Numbered from the stretch's first letter, positions 20,080 through 29,113 are shown. The stretch: DNA of 64,000 bases from Mycolicibacterium psychrotolerans (GCF_010729305.1 NZ_AP022574.1:1550001-1614000), one strand, 5' to 3'. Notes: a model not told the origin generated them from the sequence alone. A program made the numbers and translations.

Positions 20080-20928
20080 CTAACGGCGGCTGCCGATCAG
20101 CCAGCAGATCAGGAAGATGGCGAACGAGATCGTGGTGACGAACACCGACACCGGCACGCCGGGGGCCAGGGACAGCACCAGGCCGCCGATGGCCGCGGTC
20201 TCGGCGAACAGCACCGAGGCGCCCATCGCCTTGACCGGGGACGTGAACACCCGTGCCGCCGCGGCCGCCGGGGTGATCAGCAGCGACATCACCAGCAGTG
20301 CGCCGACGATCTGCACGCCCTGGGCGGCGGTGACGCCCACCAGCGCGGCGAACACGATGCCCAGGCCGCGCACCGGCACGCCGCGGCCGGCGGCCACCTC
20401 CGGATCGACGGTCGCGAACAGCAGCGGCCGGTAGGACACCGCGAGCACCGCGATGACCAGCGTGGCCACCACGGCCAGCAGTGTCAGCCCGGAGTATCCG
20501 ACGCCGACGATCTGCCCGGTCAGCAGCGCGAAGCTGGTTCCGGTGCGGCCGGGGTAGAGGTGGATGAACAGCACCGCCAGGCCCAGGCCGAACGCCAGCA
20601 CCACGCCGATCGCCGAGTCGCGCTCGCGGGCCCGCTGGCCGAGGATGCCGAACAGCACGGCCGCCAGCGCTGACCCCAGCAGCGCGCCGATGCCGATGTT
20701 GAAGCCGGCCAGCAATGCGAAAGCCGCGCCGGTGAGGGACAGCTCGCTCGAGCCGTGCACCGCGAAGGACATCTGCCGCATGACGATCAGCGGGCCGACG
20801 ATGCCCGACACGAGCGCCAGCAGCGCCGAGGCGAGCAGCGCCTGCTGGACGAAGTCGCGGCCGAGCAGGTCGGCGGTGGCGCCGAAATCGAAGAAGTGGG
20901 CGACGACGTCGGAGAGCTTGTCATTCAT
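20080..20928 (-). CDS. znuB: ZnuB, metal ABC transporter permease
   Basis: The 282-residue protein has about eight to nine transmembrane helices and the ABC-3 family signatures (GIVGPLIVMRQMSFAVHGSSELSLTG near the N-terminus is the conserved loop region). It is the membrane subunit of a Zn/Mn importer. Its start overlaps the znuC end by eight bases, and it is third in the znuA-znuC-znuB operon. Confidence 0.9.
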   Translation of the reverse strand: MNDKLSDVVAHFFDFGATADLLGRDFVQQALLASALLALVSGIVGPLIVMRQMSFAVHGSSELSLTGAAFALLAGFNIGIGALLGSALAAVLFGILGQRARERDSAIGVVLAFGLGLAVLFIHLYPGRTGTSFALLTGQIVGVGYSGLTLLAVVATLVIAVLAVSYRPLLFATVDPEVAAGRGVPVRGLGIVFAALVGVTAAQGVQIVGALLVMSLLITPAAAAARVFTSPVKAMGASVLFAETAAIGGLVLSLAPGVPVSVFVTTISFAIFLICWLIGSRR

Positions 20929-21748
20929 GGGCGTGCCCCGGGCCCTCGCAGTGGTCGTGCTGGTACTGGCTGTGTTCGCCGATGACGATGTAGCGCCCGC
21001 CGATCTCGAGCACCTCGATCTCGGCGCCGTAGAGCTCCGACAGAGTCTCCGACGTCATCACCTCGGCGACCGTGCCGACGCGGAACCGGCCGTCGACGAG
21101 GTAGATGACCCGGTCCACGTACGGCAGCACCGGATCGACCTCGTGGGTGACGAACAGGACCGCCGTGCCTGCGTCGCGGCGGCGCCGGTCGATCAGGGCC
21201 GAGACCAGGCCTGCGTTGGCGGGATCGAGATTGAGCAGCGGCTCGTCGCACAGCAGCAGCACGGGGTCGGTCACCAGCGCCTGCGCCACCCGGATGCGCT
21301 GCAGCTCGCCGCCGGACATCACGCCCACCGACGCGTGCGCCAACCCGGTGCCGTTGACCTGGGCCAAGGCCTGCCGGACCGCCTCTCGTTTGGTGCGGCG
21401 CGCGGCCGGGCCCCAGCCGGCGAAGCCCCACCGGTGCCCGTCATAGCCGAGCGCCACCAGATCCGATGCGCGCAGCGACAGCCCGCGGTCCATCGAACGG
21501 TGCTGGGGCACATAACCGATCTGCTGGCTGCCCGTCGTGACGGGTGCGCCGGCGATCCGCACGCTGCCTGCGCTCAGCGGTACCTGTCCCAGCAGCACCT
21601 TGAGCAGCGACGTCTTGCCGGTGCCGTTGGGGCCCAGCACGGCGATGAACTCGCCGGCGCGCACCGTGAGGTCGAGGTCGTCCCACAGCACGCGGTCGCC
21701 GAAGGACAGCCGCGCGTGGCGCAGTTCTACGAGGTCGTCGATGGGCAC
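20921..21748 (-). CDS. znuC: ZnuC, metal ABC transporter ATPase
   Basis: The 275-residue ATPase has Walker A (GPNGTGKTSLL), the signature motif (MSGGELQRIRVAQAL) and Walker B (LLLCDEPL). A His-rich C-terminal tail (GEHSQYQHDHCEGPGHAHE) is typical of zinc-transporter ATPases and may sense metal. It lies between znuA and znuB and energises the importer. Confidence 0.9.
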   Translation of the reverse strand: MPIDDLVELRHARLSFGDRVLWDDLDLTVRAGEFIAVLGPNGTGKTSLLKVLLGQVPLSAGSVRIAGAPVTTGSQQIGYVPQHRSMDRGLSLRASDLVALGYDGHRWGFAGWGPAARRTKREAVRQALAQVNGTGLAHASVGVMSGGELQRIRVAQALVTDPVLLLCDEPLLNLDPANAGLVSALIDRRRRDAGTAVLFVTHEVDPVLPYVDRVIYLVDGRFRVGTVAEVMTSETLSELYGAEIEVLEIGGRYIVIGEHSQYQHDHCEGPGHAHE

Positions 21749-21757
21749 GGAGGGTGA

Positions 21758-22666
21758 TTATCGGCCGGGTGGCGCCGGACTATCCAGCGCGGCCGCGATC
21801 TCGTCGACGGTCTTGCGCTGCCACCGCAGGTAGTCCATGCCGTCGGGCAGCGTCTCGGTGACCGAGATGACCGGCAGCACGGCTCGGCGCGCGGCGTCCG
21901 AGAGTTGCTTGCTGACCGGTCCCTCCGTCTGGGTGTTCACCACGATGGCCGACACCTGGCGGTTGTTGATCAGGTCCAGCACGGCGGCCAGATCGCCGGG
22001 AGACGGGTCGCCACCCTCCTCGACGGCGTTCGCGAACGACGGCGGCGTCTTGTCCTCGATGCCGGCGTTGCGCAGGGCGTAGTACGCGACGGGTTCGGTG
22101 GACACGACCGAGGCGCCGGGGTGGGCTTCGCCGATGCCGCGCTGCGCCAGCGTGAGCGTGTCCAGGTCGTCGCCGAACTTCTGCGCGTTGGCGGTGTAGT
22201 CCGCGGCGTGTTCGGCGTCGGCCTGCCCGAGGGTTTCGGCGATGTGGTCGGCGACGGCCTTCACTGTCGGGAGGTCGTAGAAGACGTGCTCGTTGGGCGG
22301 CGGCTGGGTCGGCGAGAGCGACGACGCGTCGATGGTCGGGATGTCGGGCGAGTTCTGCAGGACGTCCTCGATCCAGTGGTCGTAGTGGTCGCCGTTGTAG
22401 AGGACCAGGGATGCGTCGGCGATCTCGGCAACGTCGGACGGGCTGGCCTCGAAGGAGTGCGGGTCGGCGACGGTGCCGCTGACGATGGGCTTCACGGTCG
22501 CGTGGTCGCCGACGACGGCGGTGGCGACGCTGCCCCACACGTCGGTGGAGGCGACCACGTTGGCGGTGCCGTGCTCGGTGTTCGGCTGCTGCTGGGAACA
22601 GCCGGCCGTGGTGACCGTGAGCAGGGCGGCCACGGCCACGGCGGGCAGGGCGACGAGGGCTCGCAT
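21758..22666 (-). CDS. znuA: ZnuA, metal-binding lipoprotein of ABC importer
   Basis: The 302-residue cluster A-I solute-binding protein has a lipoprotein signal (TTAGC lipobox). Metal ligands can be proposed as His in DPHSFEAS and His in NEHVFYDL. The third position is Glu in STEPVAYY rather than the His usual in Zn-specific ZnuA, so Mn or mixed specificity is possible. There is no long His-rich loop. The ATG at 22666 has AGGAG at the correct distance. It is first in the operon, behind a Zur-like box. Confidence 0.87.
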   Translation of the reverse strand: MRALVALPAVAVAALLTVTTAGCSQQQPNTEHGTANVVASTDVWGSVATAVVGDHATVKPIVSGTVADPHSFEASPSDVAEIADASLVLYNGDHYDHWIEDVLQNSPDIPTIDASSLSPTQPPPNEHVFYDLPTVKAVADHIAETLGQADAEHAADYTANAQKFGDDLDTLTLAQRGIGEAHPGASVVSTEPVAYYALRNAGIEDKTPPSFANAVEEGGDPSPGDLAAVLDLINNRQVSAIVVNTQTEGPVSKQLSDAARRAVLPVISVTETLPDGMDYLRWQRKTVDEIAAALDSPAPPGR

Positions 22667-22684
22667 GCGCAACTCCTGATACAA

Positions 22685-22701
22685 ATGAAAATCGTTTCCA
22701 T
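22685..22701 (-). promoter_or_regulatory. Zur-like box upstream of znuACB
   Basis: The sequence ATGAAAA-TCG-TTTCCAT is an imperfect inverted repeat (6 of 7 pairs) close to the known mycobacterial Zur site core TGAAAATCATTTTCA. It ends 19 bases before the znuA start codon. Zinc-loaded Zur would be expected to repress the operon. Confidence 0.7.
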
Positions 22702-22781
22702 TAACTTCGTCAATGTAGCGCATGTGTGCCGGTGCGTGCTCAGCGCCGGGGTGATGGGTGATGAATTACCCTCTACAGAGC

Positions 22782-23882
22782 ATGTCCAGGACTCCGACGC
22801 CGAGACGGCGCGCGACCCTGGCTTCCCTGGCCGCCGAACTCAAGGTCTCGCGCACCACCGTCTCCAACGCCTACAACCGGCCGGATCAGCTGTCGGCCGA
22901 ACTGCGCGAGCGGGTGCTGTCCACGGCCAAGCGGCTCGGCTACCCGGGACCCGACCCGGTGGCCCGCTCCCTGCGCACCCGCAGGGCCGGCGCGGTGGGC
23001 CTGATGATCACCGAACCGCTGAACTACTCGTTCAGCGATCCCGCGGCGCTCGACTTCGTCGCCGGGCTCGCCGAATCGTGCGAGGCGGTCGGGCAGGGGC
23101 TGCTGCTGGTGGCGGTCGGCCCCAACCGCAGTGTCACCGACGGAACGGCCGCGGTGCTGGCCGCGGGTGTCGACGGGTTCGTGATCTACTCAGCCTCCGA
23201 CGACGACCCGTACCTGCCGGTGGTGCTGCAGCGTCATCTGCCCGTCGTGGTGGTCGACCAGCCCAAGGACGTGCCGGGCACGTCGCGGGTCTGCATCGAC
23301 GACCGGGCCGCGATGCGCGCGCTGGCCGAGTACGTGCTCGAACTGGGGCACCGCGAGATCGGGTTGCTGACCATGCGGCTGGGCCGCGACTGGCCGCACG
23401 GCGGTCCCCGGCCGGCGCTGGCCGACCCCGAACGCGTCCGCACCCCGGACTTCCACGTCCAGAGCGAGCGCATCGGCGGTGTGCGCGACGCGATGGCCGC
23501 CGCCGGCCTTCGCCCGGACTCGCTGACCGTGGTGGAGAGCTATGAGCATCTGCCCTCCTCGGGGGGCGCAGGCGCCGACGTGGCACTGGAGGCCAACCCG
23601 CGCATCACCGCGCTGATGTGCACCGCCGACGTGCTCGCCCTCTCCGCGATGGACCGGCTGCGCGCCCGCGGGGTGTACGTGCCGGGGCAGATGACGGTGA
23701 CCGGGTTCGACGGGGTGCCCGAGGCGCTGTCGCGCGGGCTGACCACCGTGCGGCAGCCGAGCATCGAAAAGGGCCGTCGCGCAGGGGAATTGCTGCACAG
23801 TCCGCCTCGGTCGGGGCTGCCGGTCGTCGAGGTGCTCGACACGGAAGTGGTGCGGGGGCGCACCTCGGGTCCGCCCGCTTAA
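22782..23882 (+). CDS. LacI-family transcriptional regulator (Rv3575c-like)
   Basis: The 366-residue protein has an N-terminal LacI HTH (TLASLAAELKVSRTTVSNAYN) and a periplasmic-binding-protein-like sensor domain. The ATG at 22782 (MSRTPTPRRR) matches the Rv3575c start; two upstream ATGs are less likely. It is divergent from znuA. Its stop codon overlaps the end of the decayed otsB gene on the other strand. Ligand and targets are unknown. Confidence 0.85.
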   Translation: MSRTPTPRRRATLASLAAELKVSRTTVSNAYNRPDQLSAELRERVLSTAKRLGYPGPDPVARSLRTRRAGAVGLMITEPLNYSFSDPAALDFVAGLAESCEAVGQGLLLVAVGPNRSVTDGTAAVLAAGVDGFVIYSASDDDPYLPVVLQRHLPVVVVDQPKDVPGTSRVCIDDRAAMRALAEYVLELGHREIGLLTMRLGRDWPHGGPRPALADPERVRTPDFHVQSERIGGVRDAMAAAGLRPDSLTVVESYEHLPSSGGAGADVALEANPRITALMCTADVLALSAMDRLRARGVYVPGQMTVTGFDGVPEALSRGLTTVRQPSIEKGRRAGELLHSPPRSGLPVVEVLDTEVVRGRTSGPPA

Positions 23883-24310
23883 CCTCCGGCGCGCACCGTC
23901 AGCAGGAACTCCAGTGCGGCGGCCACGTCGTCGGGCGAGGACACCCGCTGCGTCGCCGCGGTGTCGCCGGGCCCGACCTTCACCCCGACGTCGGCGTCGG
24001 TCAGCCTGCGGACGCCTTCTCGTCGGTCACGTCGTCGCCGAAGAACACCACCGCCGACGCGTCGTGTTCGGCCCGCAGGATGTCGAGCGCCTCACCCTTG
24101 TCGGTGGAGATCACCGCGAACTCCAGCACCGCCTTGCCCGTCGTGGCGTGCGGCCAGCGCGACGAGTGCGCGGCCCGCGTCGGGCAGCGGCCGCGCGTCG
24201 GCGGGGTTGTTGACGATCGGGGACAGCGTGCCGTCGAAGTCGGAGGCGACAAGCAGCCGCGGGACCCGGGCCGCGGCCTCGAGGGCGGAGATGAGCTCCT
24301 GCGGCAGCAC
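23879..24310 (-). pseudogene. otsB: Decayed trehalose-6-phosphate phosphatase (otsB)
   Basis: Reading from a GTG at 24310, the frame gives a normal OtsB N-terminus with the HAD motif ASDFDGTLSP and VNNPADARPLPDAG. Near 24150-24165 it jumps to another frame at GKAVLEFAVISTDKGEAL, the C-terminal part of the enzyme, so about 100 codons of the middle are gone. It then reads FFGDDVTDEKA, and one base missing near 24010 moves the rest (RRLTDADVGVKVGPGD, ending AGG-stop) into a third frame. The remains total about 140 codons against about 250 expected. The motif-I Asp pair and the GDD motif survive but cannot be in one protein. Confidence 0.85.
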
Positions 24311-24314
24311 GGTG

Positions 24315-25010
24315 TCAGATCTTAGGCTGCTCGCCGTCGCCGATCAGCAGCCGCATCGCCAGATCGAGGCGCTTGCTCACGTCGGTCGCCGAGGCGCGGC
24401 GGGTCAGCCACGCGAGCAGGTTCGACAGCCACACATCGGAGATCACGCGGGCGATGTGGTACTGGTCCTCGGTGGGTTCGCCGTCGCTCATCGCCCGGGC
24501 GAACATCGAGTCCATCAGCTTGCCGACGTAGTCGACCTCGCCGGCGGCCGACGCGTCGGCGAACACGAAGGCCCGCGTCATCGCCTCGGTCAGCAGCGGG
24601 TTGCGCTGCATGGCCCGATTGAGCTTGCCGACCATGATGTTGAGCCGCTGATACGGCGTGGCGCCGGCGGCCAGCACCGAGCGGTCGGTCTTGGCGTCGA
24701 TGCGCTCGAACTCGCGGCCCAGCGCGGACACCAGCAGGTGCACCTTCGACGGGAAGTAGCGGTAGAGCGTGCCGACCGCGACGTCGGCCCGTTCGGCCAC
24801 CGCCCGCATCTGCACGGCCTCGTAGCCGCCCTTGGACGCGATCGCCAGGGTGGCGTCCAGGATGCGTTTGCGGCGCTCCCGCTGCGCCTCGGAGCCCAGT
24901 TCGGATTCGGCCAGCACCGCGACGTTCATCACCTGACGGGGACGGGTGTCCGATCCCGCGGCGCCGGCGCGCGGCGACGTGCCTGCTGACGACTCAGACG
25001 ACCCGGACAT
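24315..25010 (-). CDS. kstR: KstR, TetR-family repressor of sterol catabolism
   Basis: The protein is highly similar to KstR (Rv3574): TetR HTH around MRAVAERADVAVGTLYRYFPSK and the ligand domain ending RASATDVSKRLDLAMRLLIGD. KstR represses the early cholesterol genes and is released by 3-oxo-cholestenoyl-CoA-type ligands. The ATG at 25010 has an upstream GAAGGAG and gives 231 residues. An internal ATG at 24929 gives a protein closer to the M. tuberculosis length (about 200) and cannot be excluded. It is divergent from fadE34 across a KstR box. Confidence 0.94.
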   Translation of the reverse strand: MSGSSESSAGTSPRAGAAGSDTRPRQVMNVAVLAESELGSEAQRERRKRILDATLAIASKGGYEAVQMRAVAERADVAVGTLYRYFPSKVHLLVSALGREFERIDAKTDRSVLAAGATPYQRLNIMVGKLNRAMQRNPLLTEAMTRAFVFADASAAGEVDYVGKLMDSMFARAMSDGEPTEDQYHIARVISDVWLSNLLAWLTRRASATDVSKRLDLAMRLLIGDGEQPKI

Positions 25011-25155
25011 GCGGTTCGTGGCTCCTTCGGTGTGCGGTGCAACTGCTGAAAACGATACGCATGCCGGCCGGAGGTTTCCCACCGCCGCACTGTGTCGATC
25101 ACGACAGTGGTCTGCTGCGATGGCGTTCGACTTGACGGTCGAACGCTGGCACTAT

Positions 25156-25169
25156 TAGAACACGTTCTA
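25156..25169. promoter_or_regulatory. KstR box between kstR and fadE34
   Basis: TAGAACACGTTCTA is a perfect palindrome and an exact match to the KstR consensus TnnAACnnGTTnnA. It lies between the divergent kstR and fadE34 starts, so it should control both genes, including kstR autoregulation. Confidence 0.92.
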
Positions 25170-25210
25170 GTGCGAAGCACGCTGTTCTCACCCAAACCCT
25201 AGGAGTCACG

Positions 25211-27322
25211 GTGTCTGCGACTATCACCGACGAGCAGGCCGCGGCGCGGGAACTGGTCCGGAGCTGGGCGTCGGGGTCGGGGTCCGTCGACGCGGTCCGC
25301 GACGTCGAACACGGCGCTCCCGACGCGTGGCGCGGGCCCTATGCCGCACTGGCCGACCTGGGGATGTTCGGCGTCGCGCTGCCCGAGGAGCACGGCGGCG
25401 CCGACGGCACCGTCTCCGATCTGTGCGCGATGCTCGAGGAGGCTGCGGCCGCCCTGGTGCCGGGCCCGGTGGCCACCACGGCGCTGGCCACGCTGGTGCT
25501 CGGGGACGCCCACGCCGAGTGGCTCGGGCAGCTCGCCTCCGGTGAGCGCACCGCGGGCGCCGCGCTGAGCGCCGACGTGACCGTGGCCGACGGCACGGTG
25601 TCCGGGACGGCGTCGGCCGTGCTCGGCGCCACGGCCGACGGACTCCTGCTGCTGCCTGCCGGCGACGCGTGGGTGCTGGTCGACGCCTCGGCGCCGGGCG
25701 TCACCGTCGAACCGCGCAAGGCCACCGACTTCTCCCGCCCGCTGGCGCGGGTGGTGCTCGACCACGCGGCCGCGGTGCCGGTCGCGCTCCCGGCCGCACG
25801 GGTGACCGACCTCGCGGCGACGCTGGCCGCGGCCGAGGCCGCCGGGGTGGCGCGCTGGCTGCTGCAGACCGCCACCGAGTACGCGAAGGTGCGCGAGCAG
25901 TTCGGCAAGCCCATCGGCAGCTTCCAGGCGATCAAGCACATGTGCGCCGAGATGCTGCTGCGCTCCGAGCAGGCGTCGGTGGCCGCGGCGGACGCGGCCC
26001 GCGCCGCGGGCGAATCCGATGATGCCCAGCTGTCGATCGCCGCGGCGCTGGCGGCCTCGGTGGGCATCGAGGCCGCCAAGGCCAACGCCAAGGACTGCAT
26101 CCAGGTGCTCGGCGGCATCGGCATCACGTGGGAGCACGACTCGCACCTGTATCTGCGGCGGGCCTACGGCCTGGCGCAGTTCCTGGGCGGCCGGTCGCAC
26201 TGGCTGCGCCGGGTGGCGGCGCTGACCCAGCAGGGTGTGCGCCGCGACCTGCAGATCGACCTCGCGTCGGTGGCCGACCTGCGGCCCGAGATCGCTTCTG
26301 CGGTGGCCGAAGTCGCGGCCGCGCCGGTCGACCGGCGGCAGCCCGTGCTGGCGGAGACGGGTCTGTTGGCGCCGCACTGGCCGCGGCCGCACGGGCGCGG
26401 GGCCGGCCCCGCCGAGCAGTTGCTGATCGACCAGGAGTTGGCCGCGGCAGGCGTCACCCGGCCCGATCTGGTGATCGGGTGGTGGGCCGTGCCCACGATC
26501 CTCGAACACGGCAGCGCCGAGCAGATCGAGCAGTTCGTCCCGGCGACGCTGCGCGGGGACCTGATGTGGTGCCAGTTGTTCAGCGAGCCGGGCGCCGGCT
26601 CGGACCTGGCGGCGCTGCGCACCAAAGCCGTTCGTGCCGAGGGCGGTTGGAAGCTCACCGGGCAGAAGGTGTGGACCTCGGCGGCGCAGAAGGCGCACTG
26701 GGGGGTGTGCCTGGCCCGCACCGATCCCGACGCTCCGAAACACAAAGGCATCACGTACTTCCTCATCGACATGAAGAGCCCGGGCATCGTGATCCGGCCG
26801 CTGCGCGAGATCACCGGCGACGAACTGTTCAACGAGGTGTTCTTCGACGACGTCTTCGTGCCCGACGAGATGGTGGTCGGCGGCGTCAACGACGGGTGGC
26901 GGCTGGCGCGCACCACGCTGGCCAACGAGCGCGTGGCGATGGCGCAGGGCACCGCGCTGGGCAATCCGATGGAGGAGCTGCTTCGCGTGGTGTCCGAGTC
27001 GGATGTCGATGACGCACAACGGGATCGGCTCGGCGAGCTGATCGTCACCGCGCAGGTCGGTTCGCTGCTGGATCAGCGCATCGCCCAGCTCGCTGTCGGC
27101 GGCCGTGACCCCGGGCCGCAGGCCAGCGCCCGCAAGCTGATCGGCGTGCGCTACCGCCAGGCGCTCGCGGAGTTCCGGATGGAGCTGTCCGAGGGCGCAG
27201 GCGCGGTGGAGAACCAGCAGGTGCACGACTTCCTCAACACCCGCTGCCTGACCATCGCGGGCGGCACCGAGCAGATCCTGCTGACGATGGCGGGGGAGCG
27301 GCTGCTCGGCCTGCCGCGTTAG
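25211..27322 (+). CDS. fadE34: FadE34, two-domain acyl-CoA dehydrogenase
   Basis: The 703-residue protein holds two acyl-CoA dehydrogenase units fused in tandem (about 1-345 and 370-703). The first retains QFGKPIGSFQAIKHM and LGGIGITWEHD. The second has the flavin/substrate motifs WCQLFSEPGAGSDLA and CLTIAGGTEQILLT. FadE34 (ChsE3) dehydrogenates the C5 side chain of 3-oxo-cholenoyl-CoA during sterol or bile-acid catabolism, the fused form replacing the alpha2beta2 heterotetramers seen elsewhere. It starts at a GTG at 25211 with AGGAG five bases upstream, and is KstR-controlled. Confidence 0.93.
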   Translation: MSATITDEQAAARELVRSWASGSGSVDAVRDVEHGAPDAWRGPYAALADLGMFGVALPEEHGGADGTVSDLCAMLEEAAAALVPGPVATTALATLVLGDAHAEWLGQLASGERTAGAALSADVTVADGTVSGTASAVLGATADGLLLLPAGDAWVLVDASAPGVTVEPRKATDFSRPLARVVLDHAAAVPVALPAARVTDLAATLAAAEAAGVARWLLQTATEYAKVREQFGKPIGSFQAIKHMCAEMLLRSEQASVAAADAARAAGESDDAQLSIAAALAASVGIEAAKANAKDCIQVLGGIGITWEHDSHLYLRRAYGLAQFLGGRSHWLRRVAALTQQGVRRDLQIDLASVADLRPEIASAVAEVAAAPVDRRQPVLAETGLLAPHWPRPHGRGAGPAEQLLIDQELAAAGVTRPDLVIGWWAVPTILEHGSAEQIEQFVPATLRGDLMWCQLFSEPGAGSDLAALRTKAVRAEGGWKLTGQKVWTSAAQKAHWGVCLARTDPDAPKHKGITYFLIDMKSPGIVIRPLREITGDELFNEVFFDDVFVPDEMVVGGVNDGWRLARTTLANERVAMAQGTALGNPMEELLRVVSESDVDDAQRDRLGELIVTAQVGSLLDQRIAQLAVGGRDPGPQASARKLIGVRYRQALAEFRMELSEGAGAVENQQVHDFLNTRCLTIAGGTEQILLTMAGERLLGLPR

Positions 27323-27909
27323 CCGAACCGGGTCTGCGCGCAGGCGGACGGCGTGGTGAGGTTCACCCCGCCGTAGACGACCTGGATCTGGGAGCAGGCG
27401 ATGAAGTCCGCGTCGGTGGCCGGCAGGCCGGTGCGCCACTGGATGGGCACCGAATCGCCGTCGGCGGTGAAGCGGGTGATGGGCCCGCCGCCGAAGTAGG
27501 TGATCGACAGCTCGACGTCGTCGAGGGCCCGGTACATCTTCGACAGCACGTTCTCGTGGTTGGCGCCCTTGAGCTCGCGCGGGTTGCCCGACGGCGCGCT
27601 GTACCAGGCCTGCTGCCAGACGTCCTTGCTGGAACTGCGCAGCGTGACCGTCTGACGCGCCCACGTGTCGCCGGGGAACCCGGTGGGACCCTCTCGCGTC
27701 AGCATGCTCGCCGTGGTGGTGAAGAAGCACCGAGCCTGGGCCGCATCGCAATTCGCCGACACCTGCATCTGGATCGACGTGGCGGGGTCGACGGGGATCG
27801 AGGACGTCTTCGTGTCCGACGCGGCAGTCGCCGTCGCCGGGTGGACGAGGACCGTGGTCAGCAGTGCTATCCCCAGTGTCCTGGCGCCTGCTGCTGCGAG
27901 CCGGTTCAT
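27319..27909 (-). CDS. Secreted protein of unknown function (Rv3572-like)
   Basis: The 196-residue product starts with a signal peptide (about residues 1-29, ending TATAAS) and continues as an extracytoplasmic beta-rich domain with four cysteines. I recognise no family motif. The position between fadE34 and kshB matches Rv3572. It overlaps the fadE34 stop by four bases and lies 21 bases downstream of kshB on the same strand, so it may be part of the KstR regulon. Confidence 0.75.
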   Translation of the reverse strand: MNRLAAAGARTLGIALLTTVLVHPATATAASDTKTSSIPVDPATSIQMQVSANCDAAQARCFFTTTASMLTREGPTGFPGDTWARQTVTLRSSSKDVWQQAWYSAPSGNPRELKGANHENVLSKMYRALDDVELSITYFGGGPITRFTADGDSVPIQWRTGLPATDADFIACSQIQVVYGGVNLTTPSACAQTRFG

Positions 27910-27930
27910 CCTGGCAAACCTATCCGCTCG

Positions 27931-28989
27931 TCACTCGTCATAGGTCACTTCGACCGAATCCGAGAGCGGGTGGGCCTGACACGCCAGGATCAAGCCCTCG
28001 TCGAGATCCTGGTCTTCGAGCACATCGTTGACCTCCATCTCGATCTCGCCGGACTTCTTGACCACCGCGCAGGCGCCGCAGTGTCCCTCGCGGCAGGAGA
28101 ACGGCGCATCGAGTCCCTTGTCCAGCAGCACGTCGAGCAACTTCGCCCGCCTCGGCCAGGACACCTCGTGGGTGGTGCCGTCCAGCGTCACCACCGCGGT
28201 CGCCGGGCCCTCGTCGCTGTCGTCGTCGGCGATGACCACGGCGGCGAACGGGTCGGACTCCAGCGACTTGAACACCTCGATGTGGATGCGTTCGGCGGGT
28301 GATCCGCAGGCGGTGAGCGCCTCCTGCGCGGCCGCCATGAAGGGCGCGGGACCGCAGAGGAAGGCCTCCCGCTCGCGGTAGGGCGCGAACAACTCGGCGA
28401 GCGCGGCCGCACTCGGGAGCCCCTGCACCGATTCCAGCCAGTGCACGACGGTCAGCCGGTCGGGGTACTTGGCCGCCAGGTCGCGCAGCGCGGCCGCGAA
28501 GATCACCGACGTCTCGTCGCGGTTGGCGTAGACGAGCGTGACCTTGCCGCCGCCCTCGGCCAGCGCGGACTTGAGGATGGCCATCATCGGGGTGATGCCG
28601 CTGCCCGCGGCCAGCAGCAGGAAGTCGGTGTCGAGCGTGCGGGGGACGAACGTTCCCGACGGGGCCAGCACGTGCACGCGCATGCCGGGGTGGGCGTGGT
28701 CGCACAGCCAGTTCGAGGCGTATCCGTCGGCGGTGCGCTTGACGGTGACGGTCATCGGGTCGCCGGTGGACGGCGAGCTGCACAGCGAGTAGCACCGGGC
28801 GACCGAGCCTGTCCGCTCGCTGGGCACCCGCAGCGTGAGGAACTGGCCGGGCGCGTAGCGCAGTTTCTCCTCGGGCACGGGTGCATCGGACGGCGCGGTG
28901 AACACCAGCGAACGGGCGTCGGCGGTCTCGTCGATCACCTGCGCGATCTCGAGTTCCAGCACGTGGTTGCCCAAAGGCTCGTCGGTCAC
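27931..28989 (-). CDS. kshB: KshB, reductase of 3-ketosteroid 9-alpha-hydroxylase
   Basis: The 352-residue protein has the ferredoxin-reductase order FAD domain (RCYSLCSSP), NAD domain (LLAAGSGITPMMAI, then FLCGPAPFM) and a C-terminal plant-type [2Fe-2S] domain (CREGHCGACAV ... ACQAHP). KshB passes electrons from NADH to the Rieske oxygenase KshA, which opens ring B of androstenedione. No kshA is in the window. The GTG at 28989 follows GAGAGAG; earlier in-frame starts run over the KstR box. Confidence 0.93.
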   Translation of the reverse strand: MTDEPLGNHVLELEIAQVIDETADARSLVFTAPSDAPVPEEKLRYAPGQFLTLRVPSERTGSVARCYSLCSSPSTGDPMTVTVKRTADGYASNWLCDHAHPGMRVHVLAPSGTFVPRTLDTDFLLLAAGSGITPMMAILKSALAEGGGKVTLVYANRDETSVIFAAALRDLAAKYPDRLTVVHWLESVQGLPSAAALAELFAPYREREAFLCGPAPFMAAAQEALTACGSPAERIHIEVFKSLESDPFAAVVIADDDSDEGPATAVVTLDGTTHEVSWPRRAKLLDVLLDKGLDAPFSCREGHCGACAVVKKSGEIEMEVNDVLEDQDLDEGLILACQAHPLSDSVEVTYDE

Positions 28990-29027
28990 AGTCGACTCTC
29001 TCTTCCCCACCGTCGGGCGTTCATAAC

Positions 29028-29041
29028 TAGAACAGGTTACA
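29028..29041. promoter_or_regulatory. KstR box upstream of kshB
   Basis: TAGAACAGGTTACA matches the KstR consensus TnnAACnnGTTnnA exactly. It lies 39 bases before the kshB start in the kshB-hsaA divergent region. Confidence 0.88.
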
Positions 29042-29084
29042 GAAATGCATGTGTGCTGGTCCAGCGGCCACAGGACACCGCTAC

Positions 29085-29113
29085 TCGACACAAATCGTAA
29101 CGTGTTCTAATCT
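29085..29113 (+). promoter_or_regulatory. hsaA promoter with overlapping KstR box
   Basis: A -35-like TCGACA (29085-29090) and a -10 TAATCT (29108-29113) are 17 bases apart. Between them, CGTAACGTGTTCTA (29096-29109) matches the KstR consensus at all but the first base and covers the edge of the -10. Repressor binding would block polymerase directly. Confidence 0.7.

Noticed and set aside
25199..27751. An 850-codon open frame on the minus strand opposite fadE34
   Set aside because: It is antisense to a full-length, motif-rich gene, has low-complexity Arg/Gly/His composition typical of high-GC shadow frames, and no recognisable domain.
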